Source of the DNA: Prevotella sp.
GTDB taxonomy: Bacteria; Bacteroidota; Bacteroidia; Bacteroidales; Bacteroidaceae
Direction of reading: 5' to 3'
Assembly: GCA_022511045.1 (NCBI GenBank)
Contig: JAFLSF010000007.1
Span: 1-57,189, forward strand
DNA length: 57,189 nt
Under the pieces are notes generated by a model, which ran no database searches, was not told the origin of the DNA, and saw only the letters and a list, made by a program, of their open reading frames with translations. Both the position numbers and the translations under genes were made by a program. This document shows positions 36,102 to 46,630 of the stretch, piece after piece; positions within the stretch are counted from its first letter, which is position 1, and each line of letters begins with the position of its first letter.

Positions 36102-39100
36102 TTAGCGGACGGAAACCTTGACGGTTTGAGTGCCAACCTTTACGATGTAAATGCCTGTTTGCAGAGGGCCAAACGTGGTTGAACCCGTTGCGCTGGCTAT
36201 AGAGACACCGTTTATGCCGTATACCGTTACTGGTGTTCCATTAGCAGCCTTCACGACAATGTTATTGCCATGAACCGTAACAGAAGCATTTGTGCCGTCA
36301 ACAGCTACGTTCTCAACGCCTGCGGCTTCGCCCACATCAATGTACGTGGTGGTGAGATACAAGTTGGGGAACGTTGTATTGGTCATCACGCACATAATGT
36401 GTTTGAAGGTTGTCAAGAACGACGTAACGCCATTTTCTATCGTATACTCTTCGTCAACATAGAGGTTCTCGCCTTGTAAGTCACCATTCTCGTCAAGATA
36501 GGGCTCGTCAATAAACCAAGTATATTCGGTTGGAACTCCATTGACACTTGCCTGCGAGGACAGGTCTACCCTGCCGTTAGCTATGCTTATCTCCATTGGT
36601 TGCTGGGGAGCATAATCGTAGAGTGAGAGATTGCTGCGTAACGGAAGTGTCTCAAAAGTAAATCTGTTGCCGTCAAGGAAAAGGAATCCCAAGTCCTTCA
36701 ATGGAGAAAGGTCTATCTTCGCAATATTGTTATTTGACAACCACATCTGCTTTATGGCAGGTGCATTGGCAAAATCGATTTCCTCCAAATTGTTGCTCTC
36801 GACAGATAAGTTCCACAAGGACTGGTTGTTTAATGTAATCTTTTCAAGCATACCACCGCCACTTTGGAAACTTTCCAACAGGGGAGCAACAGAGAGGTCT
36901 ACACTGGTGAAAGGATTCTGCGGAGTGGTGAGCATACGCAATTTCGGGAACTTAGCAATGATTGAGGTCAAGTCCGTAATGTCGCAATTATAGAGCGACA
37001 ATTCCTCAAGCCCTGCGCTTTCCGTTGGGAACGCAATGGTTTCCTGTCCGTTGGTCACATTTTGGAAAGAAGCGTTGATGAGGTTCTTCATCTTTGACAA
37101 ATCGGCCTGCAATAGTGGTGTTCCCATGAGACTAAACACCTTTACGCCCTCGTCCGTATCGTAGGAGTAACACTTTGCCTGCAGACCAGCAAAAGTACGC
37201 GCTTCGAAGATTGTATAGGTATCTGTAAGGATGTACTGTTCAAAGTCACCTTCGCCGCTCCAGTCTATATATACTGTCGTTCCTTTCTCCTTTGCAGCGA
37301 GCGAGATACGACCTGTACCGTCGTTTGCAGGCGTGAACGTTGCAAATACGTTTGTGGGCATATCGGCCGTCTCCACCTTCGTGGTAGTAATGGCATTCTC
37401 GCCAGCAAATGCTGGGAAGGCAGGATGCGTCATGCGGCAATACACCTCGCCAATATTGGGATTGTCGAAGAAGAAACGCCCGTTGTTATCGCGGATGCCT
37501 TGTGTTACTACGCTATTATCGCTGGCCAAGTGCCATTCAAACTTGGTGTTCGTGCCGTCTTCGGCCGTGAAAAGGTAGTCGTACAGGCTCACTACTGGCG
37601 CTTTCACAGGCAAGAATACTTCCTGCTGTGGAGCGTATGTATATTCGGCAATCTGGCCTACAGGAGGCAAAGACGCAAAGGTGAAGGCATTGCCCGAAAC
37701 GTCAAGTTTCTTCAGTGGCACATAGTCCAAGATGAGAAGCTCCGTCAATTTATTGTTTGCTGCGTAGAGTTCCTCCAGTACTTCGCAGTCACGTAGGTCA
37801 AGCGTCTCCATCAAGTTGTTGTTTATATTAAACCGCTTGAGGTTTTTTGCCTTGAGCAATGTGAAGTCTGCAAACTGGTTATTGGCCAGATTGACGTCAA
37901 TCCAAATTTCGTTCGTTTCTGTGGTCAGTTCCGTCAGCTTGTTATTGCTTAGGTCAAAATGCGTAAGAACATTCTTACCATAACCACCATTTGCTCCAGA
38001 CAAGTCTATGGTGCCCGTCAAATTATTGTTAGACAGGTCCATACTCTGAAGGCAACGATTCCACTGTAGGTCTATGGCCGAAAGGTTTGCACCAGTAATA
38101 GCAAGTTGGGCGAGTGACGAGGCATTACTGAGGTCTACGTTTAACATGCGTTGGTCCTTGATGCCAAGAGCCGTTATTTGTTTGCCTTCGGGCATATAGA
38201 CGATTATTGAGCCTTTCCTTGCACCGCTTACATTAGGCGCAGCAGGCAGGCCATCAGAGGTTGCCGTAAACTCAACGGGCTTGCCATCACCGAAATCCAC
38301 ATTGAACTTTACGGGGTTGCTTACCGTTGCACCAGCCACACCAACGCCGAACGTTACATTCGATACTGTGTTCGAGAAATTGAGCGTAGCTACTGGAGTA
38401 TCTTTACCAAAATCTTCTGCCGTCTTTACCATGAATAGTCCTGTGCGCAATACTGCATTAGGCAGAGCCGTATTGCTGAATGTAACATATAAACTATCGG
38501 TAGACGCCTTATTCAGCGTTATTTTTCCGTTGTCCCAAGTATAGTACTCAGCTTCAAGCATCGTCGAGCTCTCTGGATTTTCGCGATTTACCGAATATAG
38601 CACAGCATCAGTCTGCGAATTCGGGCGAATGGTCTGCGCACTGAAATCAAGCACTGTACCTTCCTTGTAACTAAAGTCTACAGGGAGGTTTTGCTGCATA
38701 TAGTTATATTCTATGAAAGTATCGCGCTCATCTGGAATGGTTGAGAAGTCCATCTTGTTCATCGAAATGTCAAGGCTCACAAGATAAGGATTGGAATCTA
38801 TATTTATAGATGTCAGGTTGTTGTGAGCCACATTGAGAGTCTCCAGATTAGGCAACATGGAAACGTCAACATCGTCCAAGTCGTTGCCCGAAAGGAAGAG
38901 GCGTATCAGGTTCACATTGTTCGACAAATCAACATTCTGCAACTTGTATGAATTATTCATTGAGCCTATGTGCATGGCATAGAACTCTGTCAGATTAGGA
39001 CTGCTGCTTAGGTCTATATTCGTAATTCTTGTCTCAGAGATATTGAGTATACGCAACTTAGGGTTCTTACTTATGTCAAGCAATGAAACATTTGTTGCAT

Positions 39101-39776
39101 CTATTGATAGCTGTATCAACTCTGGGCAATTAGACACGTCGCACGTTGTCAAATCGGGCACGTTCCACGCCATTGCCGATACAAGACTGGGATAGTCGCT
39201 AAAATTGAAACTGGAATCCAGTCTACCTATGATACTCATTGACAGGATGGTCAGATTGGGTTTGTTTGCGCCTACCACGAGTGGACTGTTCGTAAACGGA
39301 TTGTCGTCAAGATATAATGCCTGCAGTTTTGTCATGTGACTCAAATCAAGCGACAACAGTTCATTATGCTCGAGATTAAGTACATCAAGATTTACAAGTT
39401 TGTCACACTGGAGTTCCGTAATGTACATTCCAGAAAGGTCAAGATAGTCAATCTTCGATGCGTCACCGTAGATTACGACATCGCCCGCAGCCGATACTGA
39501 GCCTGTAAATACTGTACCGACAATGCTCTGCCTCTCTTCGTCGTACACGGCCTTACCCACCTCAAGTTCTACAGGACCATACCCGCAGTCTACATCTACC
39601 CAAATGTCTTCTGTCGCTCCTATTACAAACTGAAAGGAGTTGACTTCTCCATGAAGGTCATAGTGTTGAGTGTGGAATTTTAGCAGGACTTGTTGGTCGG
39701 AAGATTGTGCATTTGTCACAATCACACCAGCCAACAACATTGCTGTGACTAAGATACTTTTTAAAAGTCTTTTCAT
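36102..39776 (-). CDS. Secreted leucine-rich-repeat protein with T9SS sorting tail
   Basis: This 1224-residue protein has a signal peptide (MKRLLKSILVTAMLLAGVIVTNAQ) and three large modules, each with a run of short leucine-rich repeats (LxxLxLxxNxL style, often N-L-x-x-L-D-L-S). Each run closes with an FxxLP...YxYAPQQ-like segment (about residues 345, 702 and 1045). The last 80 residues form a T9SS type A sorting domain ending GIYIVKVGTQTVKVSVR. It is therefore expected to cross the outer membrane by T9SS and be surface-bound or released. LRR proteins of this type in Bacteroidales often bind host or matrix ligands, but that is inference. It lies 22 bp downstream of the protease gene. Confidence 0.9.
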   Translation of the reverse strand: MKRLLKSILVTAMLLAGVIVTNAQSSDQQVLLKFHTQHYDLHGEVNSFQFVIGATEDIWVDVDCGYGPVELEVGKAVYDEERQSIVGTVFTGSVSAAGDVVIYGDASKIDYLDLSGMYITELQCDKLVNLDVLNLEHNELLSLDLSHMTKLQALYLDDNPFTNSPLVVGANKPNLTILSMSIIGRLDSSFNFSDYPSLVSAMAWNVPDLTTCDVSNCPELIQLSIDATNVSLLDISKNPKLRILNISETRITNIDLSSSPNLTEFYAMHIGSMNNSYKLQNVDLSNNVNLIRLFLSGNDLDDVDVSMLPNLETLNVAHNNLTSINIDSNPYLVSLDISMNKMDFSTIPDERDTFIEYNYMQQNLPVDFSYKEGTVLDFSAQTIRPNSQTDAVLYSVNRENPESSTMLEAEYYTWDNGKITLNKASTDSLYVTFSNTALPNAVLRTGLFMVKTAEDFGKDTPVATLNFSNTVSNVTFGVGVAGATVSNPVKFNVDFGDGKPVEFTATSDGLPAAPNVSGARKGSIIVYMPEGKQITALGIKDQRMLNVDLSNASSLAQLAITGANLSAIDLQWNRCLQSMDLSNNNLTGTIDLSGANGGYGKNVLTHFDLSNNKLTELTTETNEIWIDVNLANNQFADFTLLKAKNLKRFNINNNLMETLDLRDCEVLEELYAANNKLTELLILDYVPLKKLDVSGNAFTFASLPPVGQIAEYTYAPQQEVFLPVKAPVVSLYDYLFTAEDGTNTKFEWHLASDNSVVTQGIRDNNGRFFFDNPNIGEVYCRMTHPAFPAFAGENAITTTKVETADMPTNVFATFTPANDGTGRISLAAKEKGTTVYIDWSGEGDFEQYILTDTYTIFEARTFAGLQAKCYSYDTDEGVKVFSLMGTPLLQADLSKMKNLINASFQNVTNGQETIAFPTESAGLEELSLYNCDITDLTSIIAKFPKLRMLTTPQNPFTSVDLSVAPLLESFQSGGGMLEKITLNNQSLWNLSVESNNLEEIDFANAPAIKQMWLSNNNIAKIDLSPLKDLGFLFLDGNRFTFETLPLRSNLSLYDYAPQQPMEISIANGRVDLSSQASVNGVPTEYTWFIDEPYLDENGDLQGENLYVDEEYTIENGVTSFLTTFKHIMCVMTNTTFPNLYLTTTYIDVGEAAGVENVAVDGTNASVTVHGNNIVVKAANGTPVTVYGINGVSIASATGSTTFGPLQTGIYIVKVGTQTVKVSVR

Positions 39777-39798
39777 TTTGTCTTGGTTTATATAATTA

Positions 39799-42114
39799 TT
39801 ATCTTATAAGTATACGGGCATTGGCGGAAGGCATCCCCTCAACGCCGATTATATATACACCAGCTGGCATCCCCGTTGCGTCTACGTTAACTTCTCCGTT
39901 CGTTGAGCTATATCGGCCAACAAGTGTACCCGAAACATTGTAAAGTAAAGCTGTGAAATCGACTATGCCGTCAAGCATGGCGCGGAAACTGCGCATACCC
40001 GTCTGACCAAATTTCAGCTTACCACCATTAGCACTACTACCGTCAACAACATTCACTATACCAGTACTTTTGCGCTTCAACACCTCTTTCAGCCCCTCGT
40101 AGGCATCAAACTTGCCTGCTCCCCACTGCACGGGGTCGCTGGCAGACAGCACATCAGCGTCTTTCACTGCTGTTTTCTGGATTATGTCAAGCACATCGTC
40201 ATACTTCAAGTCTGGGTCGGCTTCCAGCCACAAGGCTACCGCACCTGCCACAAGGGGTGTAGACATGGAAGTACCGACACACTGATGCCATGAATAGCGC
40301 CTGCCATTTGCCTGCAAGTCTGCTTGTCTCTCTCCGTTTCCAAGACGATATGCGTCAAGGTAGTATTCATTTGAGGAAGAAATGACTGTTGCCCCAGGAG
40401 CACATACAGTAGGACGTTCGCGACCGTCAAACAGCCGCCCATAGCTTGAGAAGCTTGATATGCTTCCAGCAGGGAAACGGTTCTCGTAGCCATAGATATA
40501 GCCATCAAGCGATGCCCATTCATCACGGGTATTATAGGAACCCACAGAAATGTAGTTATTGCCGCAAGCCACGTCAGAGATGGTTCCGTCGGTCGAGCCT
40601 GTCATATAACCAGCAAGTCCATAGTCATTAAGAGTTGTGGTAACACCGTCGCAGAATACATCTATACGCTGTCCTGCAGAACCAGTAACTTCGAATCCCA
40701 CGATATAATTGCCATCAGCATTACTGCCAGACACATTATCCCAGCACATGTAGTCCAGTACGGCATAATAACGCCCTGTTTCCGCATCAAATTCGGCACC
40801 AACGCCAATATAGCCCTCAAAATATTGTGCCAGCTGTGGAGACACCACATCCGTATTGTCGTATGCATAGTCGCTTGAGGTAACCCAATATTTCGAGTTG
40901 CCATTGGTTGCCGGCATCGGCATACGCATGGCAACGCGTCCTCTGCTCTTGTTCACTACGATAGCCTGTATTTCAAACTGCTCTGGGGAATCACTGTACA
41001 CGTATGTTTGGCCATAACGCAAATTTTGGTAGTTCGGCATTTCCACAGCTGGAAATATGCAAGATTTGAGAGTATTGTCTTCCTCTGTGAAGGTCTTGTT
41101 CAAAGCTATGGGATAATCACCCTCGTTGCCTGCGGAAACGCAGAATACCACCTTGTCAATTGTGCTCACTTCATCAAGATATTGGCAAATAATGCTTGAC
41201 CCGTCATGTGGACCGACATTTGAACCTAACGAAAGACTTATTACTGAAGGTTTTTGACCATTATCGTAAGCATAATTGAGAATGGTTTCAATACCAAGCG
41301 CAATGTGATAATCGTCAAATGCACCTGCTGCAAGAGCTATGTCTGCACCGTATGCAACACCATAATAGGGATTGTCCATCTCTTTTATATCGACACCTTG
41401 CATGTTTTCTTTCTTCTGCGCAACATTCACTTTCCCCCTATATCCTCCGGCAAGAATACCAAGGGTGTGCGTACCATGAAACGTCTCAACAGACTCGGTG
41501 TCAATGTTCGGAATATAGTCTGCATCATAAATCTCCTCGACATAATTACCTGTTTGTGTGGGACGATAATACGTAAAACGTTTTATGCGCGAGGAGCCAT
41601 CTGGATTCTGAAAATTGATATGATTAGGGTCAAAGCCTCCATCAACAATACCTGCAACAACGCCTGCACCAGTGTAGGCCTGTGGGAGGTCTATTCCCGA
41701 ATGTATCTTGTCTATGCCAGAGACTTCGCGTACCAAGTTCAGTTTTGGCGATAATGTACGTGACAGCGTGATACGTTTCACTCCACCAAGAGCCTCTATC
41801 GTTCCGAGGTTTTCCGCAGGAAACTCTGCAAGGGCAATATTGCCGCGAACCTTGCGCACGGTTGCACCTGCTGTTTCAAGTATGGTAACATCATCTCCAC
41901 TGCGAAGAGTGACAAACGCATTTATAGATGCACTCTGTTCTGCCGTCTTAGCACGGCGCTTAAATGTCGCCGTCTTGTCAGCACGGGGAGTGCCCAGTTC
42001 CATTTGGTTCTTCGCAGCACGCAAACGCATGCGACTGCCAATGTCCATCTTTACTTGTGCACCTACATTTAAGCAGTAACCGAGAACACAGATAAAAACA
42101 ATGTTTTTCTTCAT
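39799..42114 (-). CDS. Subtilisin-like (S8) protease with T9SS sorting tail
   Basis: This 771-residue secreted protease has a signal peptide (to about residue 19, GYCLNVGAQ), an N-terminal propeptide-like region (about 20-130), and an S8 domain. The catalytic triad sits in GIVDGGFDPNH (Asp about 153), FHGTHTLGILAG (His about 213) and GTSMSTPLVAGAVALW (Ser about 617). A long insert between His and Ser resembles other Bacteroidales S8 enzymes. The C-terminal about 75 residues end GMPAGVYIIGVEGMPSANAR, a T9SS type A sorting signal. It sits between two other T9SS cargo genes on the same strand, so a shared role outside the cell is likely. Confidence 0.93.
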   Translation of the reverse strand: MKKNIVFICVLGYCLNVGAQVKMDIGSRMRLRAAKNQMELGTPRADKTATFKRRAKTAEQSASINAFVTLRSGDDVTILETAGATVRKVRGNIALAEFPAENLGTIEALGGVKRITLSRTLSPKLNLVREVSGIDKIHSGIDLPQAYTGAGVVAGIVDGGFDPNHINFQNPDGSSRIKRFTYYRPTQTGNYVEEIYDADYIPNIDTESVETFHGTHTLGILAGGYRGKVNVAQKKENMQGVDIKEMDNPYYGVAYGADIALAAGAFDDYHIALGIETILNYAYDNGQKPSVISLSLGSNVGPHDGSSIICQYLDEVSTIDKVVFCVSAGNEGDYPIALNKTFTEEDNTLKSCIFPAVEMPNYQNLRYGQTYVYSDSPEQFEIQAIVVNKSRGRVAMRMPMPATNGNSKYWVTSSDYAYDNTDVVSPQLAQYFEGYIGVGAEFDAETGRYYAVLDYMCWDNVSGSNADGNYIVGFEVTGSAGQRIDVFCDGVTTTLNDYGLAGYMTGSTDGTISDVACGNNYISVGSYNTRDEWASLDGYIYGYENRFPAGSISSFSSYGRLFDGRERPTVCAPGATVISSSNEYYLDAYRLGNGERQADLQANGRRYSWHQCVGTSMSTPLVAGAVALWLEADPDLKYDDVLDIIQKTAVKDADVLSASDPVQWGAGKFDAYEGLKEVLKRKSTGIVNVVDGSSANGGKLKFGQTGMRSFRAMLDGIVDFTALLYNVSGTLVGRYSSTNGEVNVDATGMPAGVYIIGVEGMPSANARILIR

Positions 42115-42158
42115 TTTTAGTCTTCGTTTTTCTAAAAGAGCAATTTCATTTAAGCATA

Positions 42159-42200
42159 AAACTCTTACGAGTGCAGTTATTCTGCAACCCGTAAGAGTTT
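42159..42200 (-). terminator. Hairpin between the first two T9SS cargo genes
   Basis: AAACTCTTACG and CGTAAGAGTTT form an 11-bp stem with an inner TGCAG/CTGCA stem, 25 bp after the stop of the 722-residue protein gene. On the minus strand it is followed by TTTTATG, a weak T run, so it may be a partial terminator between the genes at 42225 and 42114. Confidence 0.7.
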
Positions 42201-42224
42201 ATTTTCGTTAATAAAAATTAGTAT

Positions 42225-44393
42225 TTAGAAACGTACTTTCTTGCCATTGATAATATAAACTCCTGCGGGAAGGCGGGAAGCATCGCTCATGCGACCCACG
42301 CGAATTCCTTGCAAGTTATATACATCAACGTTAGAAACATCGTTCTTCTCTACATTCTGGATGCCAGTAAGATTATTGACGGTGATCTTCACAGTAGTGT
42401 TTGCATTGACTGTGATTGTATAAACGCCATCCTCTGCAGTAATTTCTTCTTCACCAACAGTTACTGTGATGTCCTCCGTAGCCTCTGCCTTAATCCACAC
42501 CTCAGTGCCCTCGAGTACGCTGTGTTCCGTCGGGTTTGCAATGGTGCGTGTATGGTCGTGAATTACCTCTACGTTTGCATCGTCATCAATGGCGTAAGTT
42601 ACCGTGTATGTTTCGGGCTCTGCAGCAAACATTTTCAGCACATCGCCGTCCTGTAACTCGTCGTCAAGACCTTCGTATCGATAAGTATTTTGGTTGAATG
42701 GACACAATTCATCGTTGAGATAGATTATTGCATTAGAATAATTAGGTTCTGTAGTTCCAAATATATAGAGAGGACAATCAAAAGCACCGAAAGGAATAAT
42801 AGTGTAACCTATAGGAAGTAATTCATTGTAATTGGTATATGCTTTTTCAAGATCATCATTGCCATATGATAATGTTACGGTGCGATATGCCCAATCATCA
42901 TCTTTATCACCTACATATACTGTGAGATTACGATCACGCTCCAATGCCTTGGCACCAACAAAAAGTTCCAAGCCTGCACTGGCGGGAATATAACTATCTG
43001 CGCTATATTCTGTTCCGTTGGCATCCTCAATATATGAAATCATCCAATCTTCAACTGGCTTAATCTGAACATAGGATGCACCTGCCGGAATCTCTATCTG
43101 ACTGTCCTTCTCCGTCAATTCGTAAGACTCAATATCCATCCAATATTGGTTGAGAGCGTATACAATTATATTCTCATATTCATCGCAATGGACGGTGATA
43201 TTCTTAGGAGCTTTCTTAGTAGCAGTGATGGTAAAATTCAATGGTTCCTCAGAAGTAATAGTTGCATTATAAGAATATGAGTAAGGAGACTGAATTTCGT
43301 CATTTACTTTCCACTCTGTTATATCATAATCATCGTTATTCAAACGAACATAGATACTGGAACCTAATTTTACTGAAAAATCATTCTGTTTCCAATCTAT
43401 ATCGTATTGATTATTAACTGCGACAGAACTAATAGCATCTTCCGTTCCTTCATTCGTGAAAGTGAAAGTAACAGGAACGTCTACATCTGGGAAATCGGGA
43501 GTAATCTCAAGATAGTCGCCATCCTTAACAGTAACATAATACGAGCCATAATTTGCCTCCACTATTTCACCATTCTGCTTTACTTGATACAGAGGCTTGC
43601 TGTAATTTTGGGAGCTGATACTAAATTCCGTCTCATTTTCCGGGTCAAACTTAACAGTAGTTTCCCCATCGCTATTAAGCGTTACTGTTGTATAATCAGA
43701 ACGAGAGAGAACTACATTATCGGCACTGCCGTTCACTTTCACAGTCATAGAAGCTGTACGTGCCTCGTCAGGGTTGTAGGTCTCAATAGTGAAGTGAGTG
43801 CTTTCTGAATATTCATAAGCATAAATACTAACAGTTCCATAATCTGGATAATGCTCATTTCCATCATCAGCCACAACTTTCCGTATTGCAAGTTTCTCAA
43901 TATCAGAGGATATTGTTACTGGGTTATAACCATTGTCTGGCATCGGAACGGTAAAAACTCCATTTTCCGCCGTATACTGTATATCTCCAGCTTCCCAAGT
44001 GTACATTGAAACCGTCAGCCTTTCATCACCAGTGAAAGTAAATATCTTCTGTTCCTTTTCAGAGGTTGTTACCGCGATTTCATCACCGTCTCTAAGTTCA
44101 GACAATGAGAACTGTACTGTTGTAGAGGGGGTGTATGCGAGAGAATTGCCCCCCCCATCTGTGACAGATTCAATCTGATAACCCGAAGCAGCCTCTATCA
44201 TCAGATAAGAACTTTCTTCTGTATCAAACTCTGCCATATTGTCGGTAAAGGTAATATAACTACCATTATTTGTTATAATGGCTCGGCCAATGTGGTTTTG
44301 GTCATCTACCGTAATGGTAAATGTCTTGGCTGATGCCGTAACACTAAACGCTGTCAAAGCTAACAGCATGAGAAATGAGTAAATCTTTTTCAT
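42225..44393 (-). CDS. Secreted protein of unknown function with T9SS sorting tail
   Basis: This 722-residue protein has a signal peptide (MKKIYSFLMLLALTAFSVTASA). It then consists of acidic, Thr/Tyr/Asn-rich beta-strand repeats of about 80-90 residues, resembling tandem Ig-like or bacterial-repeat modules (for example FTITVDDQNHIGRAII, TVTYAIDDDANVEVIHDH). The C-terminus ends in VYNLQGIRVGRM and PAGVYIINGKKVRF, a short T9SS type A sorting signal. No catalytic motif is seen, so a structural or binding role on the surface is likely but not proven. It is the first gene of the three-cargo run and has its own promoter. Confidence 0.85.
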   Translation of the reverse strand: MKKIYSFLMLLALTAFSVTASAKTFTITVDDQNHIGRAIITNNGSYITFTDNMAEFDTEESSYLMIEAASGYQIESVTDGGGNSLAYTPSTTVQFSLSELRDGDEIAVTTSEKEQKIFTFTGDERLTVSMYTWEAGDIQYTAENGVFTVPMPDNGYNPVTISSDIEKLAIRKVVADDGNEHYPDYGTVSIYAYEYSESTHFTIETYNPDEARTASMTVKVNGSADNVVLSRSDYTTVTLNSDGETTVKFDPENETEFSISSQNYSKPLYQVKQNGEIVEANYGSYYVTVKDGDYLEITPDFPDVDVPVTFTFTNEGTEDAISSVAVNNQYDIDWKQNDFSVKLGSSIYVRLNNDDYDITEWKVNDEIQSPYSYSYNATITSEEPLNFTITATKKAPKNITVHCDEYENIIVYALNQYWMDIESYELTEKDSQIEIPAGASYVQIKPVEDWMISYIEDANGTEYSADSYIPASAGLELFVGAKALERDRNLTVYVGDKDDDWAYRTVTLSYGNDDLEKAYTNYNELLPIGYTIIPFGAFDCPLYIFGTTEPNYSNAIIYLNDELCPFNQNTYRYEGLDDELQDGDVLKMFAAEPETYTVTYAIDDDANVEVIHDHTRTIANPTEHSVLEGTEVWIKAEATEDITVTVGEEEITAEDGVYTITVNANTTVKITVNNLTGIQNVEKNDVSNVDVYNLQGIRVGRMSDASRLPAGVYIINGKKVRF

Positions 44394-44466
44394 AAAAACC
44401 TTTCTTTTAATTATAATTATATACTTATTCAGACCTTAAAGATAATAACATTACAATAATTGGACG

Positions 44467-44498
44467 CAAAAGTAATCAGTTTTTTAGATATTACCAAA
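44467..44498 (-). promoter_or_regulatory. Promoter of the T9SS cargo gene run
   Basis: On the minus strand TTTG (44495-44498), 20 bases, then TACTTTTG (44467-44474), about 73 bp before the ATG at 44393. Confidence 0.82.
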
Positions 44499-44537
44499 CA
44501 TTTCCACAGATTTAACACTTTGCCAGTACAATAGCAT

Positions 44538-44572
44538 CATGCCCCCTTGTCTAAATATGACAAGAGGGCACG
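44538..44572 (-). terminator. Hairpin after thrS (repeat copy 2)
   Basis: ATGCCCCCTTGTC and GACAAGAGGGCAC form the same stem as at 36047 (loop TAAATAT). It lies 34 bp after the thrS stop. As in the other copy, the stem is fully paired (with a G-U wobble) only in minus-strand RNA. No T run follows, so termination may be weak. Confidence 0.7.
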
Positions 44573-44606
44573 ACTATGAAATAAAGTGATTAAAAATTTA
44601 CAGGAA

Positions 44607-46550
44607 TCAGAAGTCTTTAGTCATCTGGGCCACCTCACTATTGATATGGTCAATAAACTGGCGAATAGTCATAACGGTCTGTTCGCCACCTCCCTGCGGA
44701 CGTACAGCGACGGTACCATCCTGTTGTTCCTTCTCACCTACGATAACCATGTAAGGGATGCGCTTCAATTCGTTATCGCGAATCTTACGACCCAACTTCT
44801 CATTGCGCAGGTCAATGGTCGGACGTACGCCACCCAAATCAAACTGCTTGGCAACCTCACGGGCATAATCATTATACTTCTCTGACAATGGCAAGATAGC
44901 CACTTGATCAGGAGTAAGCCATAAGGGGAAATGTCCACTTGTATGCTCTATAAGGACGGCACAGAAGCGCTCCATTGAGCCAAATGGTGCACGATGAATC
45001 ATGACAGGCGTCTTCTTCTGATTGTCCTCATCAGTGTATTCCAATTGGAAGCGTTTGGGCAGATTATAGTCTACTTGAATAGTACCTAACTGCCAGCGAC
45101 GGCCAATAGCGTCCTTTATCATGAAGTCGAGTTTGGGACCATAAAATGCGGCCTCACCATATTCCACTTTAGCGGGCAGTCCTTTCTCTTGACAGGCTTC
45201 AACAATAGCACGCTCGGCCAATGCCCAGTCTTCGTCAGAACCTACATACTTATCGTGGTCGTTAGGGTCGCGCAAAGAGATTTGTGCCTCAAAGTTAAAA
45301 CCAAAGGCAGTAAGTACGATGCCAATGATGTCCATCACATTAAGGAACTCCTGCTTCACTTGGTCGGGACGGCAGAAAAGGTGAGCATCATCCTGCGTAA
45401 AAGAGCGCACGCGAGTAAGGCCATGAAGCTCACCGCTTTGCTCATAACGATAGACTGTGCCAAACTCAGCAATGCGGAGGGGCAGGTCACGATAGGAGCG
45501 AGGTTTCCATGCAAATATCTCGCAGTGGTGCGGACAATTCATAGGTTTCAACATGTACTCCTCATCTTCCTCTGGAGTATGAATAGGTTGAAAAGAGTCC
45601 TTGCCATAGTGTGCATAGTGACCCGAAGTAACATAGAGGTTCTTAGAGCCAATATGCGGGGTAATAACCTCCTGATAGCCGAAACGTTTTTGTACCTTGC
45701 GCAGATGGTCTTGCAAGCGCAAACGTAGTTCTGTGCCTTTAGGTAGCCAGATAGGCAACCCCTTACCAACCTTATCGGAGAACATAAAGAGCTCCATCTC
45801 CTTGCCTATCTTGCGATGGTCACGTTTTTTGGCCTCCTCAAGCATGACAAGATATTCATCAAGCATCTTTTTCTTGGGGAACGTAATACCATAGAGACGC
45901 TGCATCTGCTCGCGGGTAGCATCGCCGCGCCAGAAAGCGCCTGCTACAGAAGTCAACTTGATAGCTTTTATTTCGCCTGTGTCCACAAGGTGAGGACCGC
46001 GACAAAGGTCTGTAAAGTTTCCTTGAGTGTAGGTAGTGATAGTACCATCCTCAAGGTCTTGGTCAATATGCTCACACTTATATGTCTGGCCATCAGCAGC
46101 AAATGCTTTCAATGCGTCGGCCTTGGCTACTTCTTTTCTGACGACGGGCTCTTTTTTCGAAGCCAGTTCGCGCATTTTCTGCTCTATCTTGGGGAAGTCG
46201 CTCTCTTTAATGCTCTCACCATTAGGCAACAGCACATCGTAGAAGAAACCGTTCTCAACAGCAGGTCCAAAACCGAACTGGATGCCCGGGTATAACTCCT
46301 GCAACGCCTCTGCTAAAAGGTGTGCGCTGGTATGCCAAAAAGTGTGTTTACCTTCGGCATCATCCCACTTGTAGAGTGCAATTGTTGCATCCTCATTGAT
46401 GGGACGGTTCAACTCTACAGTCTCGCCATTTACGGAACAGCTCAACACGCTGCGTGCCAGAGCAGGCGATATGCTCTCGGCAATCTCAAGTCCCGTAACG
46501 CCCTGCTCATACGAGCGAACAGAACCGTCGGGAAAAGTAATCTGAATCAT
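44607..46550 (-). CDS. thrS: Threonyl-tRNA synthetase
   Basis: This protein of about 647 residues charges tRNA-Thr. It has the N-terminal TGS domain ([17 protein letters not shown]), the editing domain with [16 protein letters not shown], and a class II catalytic core including [14 protein letters not shown] (zinc-binding Cys/His), [20 protein letters not shown] and [11 protein letters not shown]. The C-terminal anticodon-binding domain is [18 protein letters not shown]. The longest frame begins at 46634. The start at 46550 matches the family and lies 32 bp after a promoter. The usual downstream neighbours infC, rpmI and rplT are absent. The next genes are the T9SS cargo run. Confidence 0.96.
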   Translation of the reverse strand: MIQITFPDGSVRSYEQGVTGLEIAESISPALARSVLSCSVNGETVELNRPINEDATIALYKWDDAEGKHTFWHTSAHLLAEALQELYPGIQFGFGPAVENGFFYDVLLPNGESIKESDFPKIEQKMRELASKKEPVVRKEVAKADALKAFAADGQTYKCEHIDQDLEDGTITTYTQGNFTDLCRGPHLVDTGEIKAIKLTSVAGAFWRGDATREQMQRLYGITFPKKKMLDEYLVMLEEAKKRDHRKIGKEMELFMFSDKVGKGLPIWLPKGTELRLRLQDHLRKVQKRFGYQEVITPHIGSKNLYVTSGHYAHYGKDSFQPIHTPEEDEEYMLKPMNCPHHCEIFAWKPRSYRDLPLRIAEFGTVYRYEQSGELHGLTRVRSFTQDDAHLFCRPDQVKQEFLNVMDIIGIVLTAFGFNFEAQISLRDPNDHDKYVGSDEDWALAERAIVEACQEKGLPAKVEYGEAAFYGPKLDFMIKDAIGRRWQLGTIQVDYNLPKRFQLEYTDEDNQKKTPVMIHRAPFGSMERFCAVLIEHTSGHFPLWLTPDQVAILPLSEKYNDYAREVAKQFDLGGVRPTIDLRNEKLGRKIRDNELKRIPYMVIVGEKEQQDGTVAVRPQGGGEQTVMTIRQFIDHINSEVAQMTKDF

Positions 46551-46581
46551 ATCTGCAATATGTTTAAATTTAAATCGTCTG

Positions 46582-46613
46582 CAAAGATAGTGCAAAGCGT
46601 CCGAAAAACCAAA
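46582..46613 (-). promoter_or_regulatory. thrS promoter
   Basis: On the minus strand TTTG (46610-46613), 20 bases, then TATCTTTG (46582-46589), followed by C. It lies within the longer reading frame and so fixes the thrS start at 46550. Confidence 0.87.
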
Positions 46614-46630
46614 GGAAAACTTGTTTTCTT

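Noticed and set aside
44538..44572. The thrS-downstream hairpin as a T-box element
   Set aside because: It lies after thrS, not before it, lacks T-box sequences and is a copy of the hairpin at 36047.
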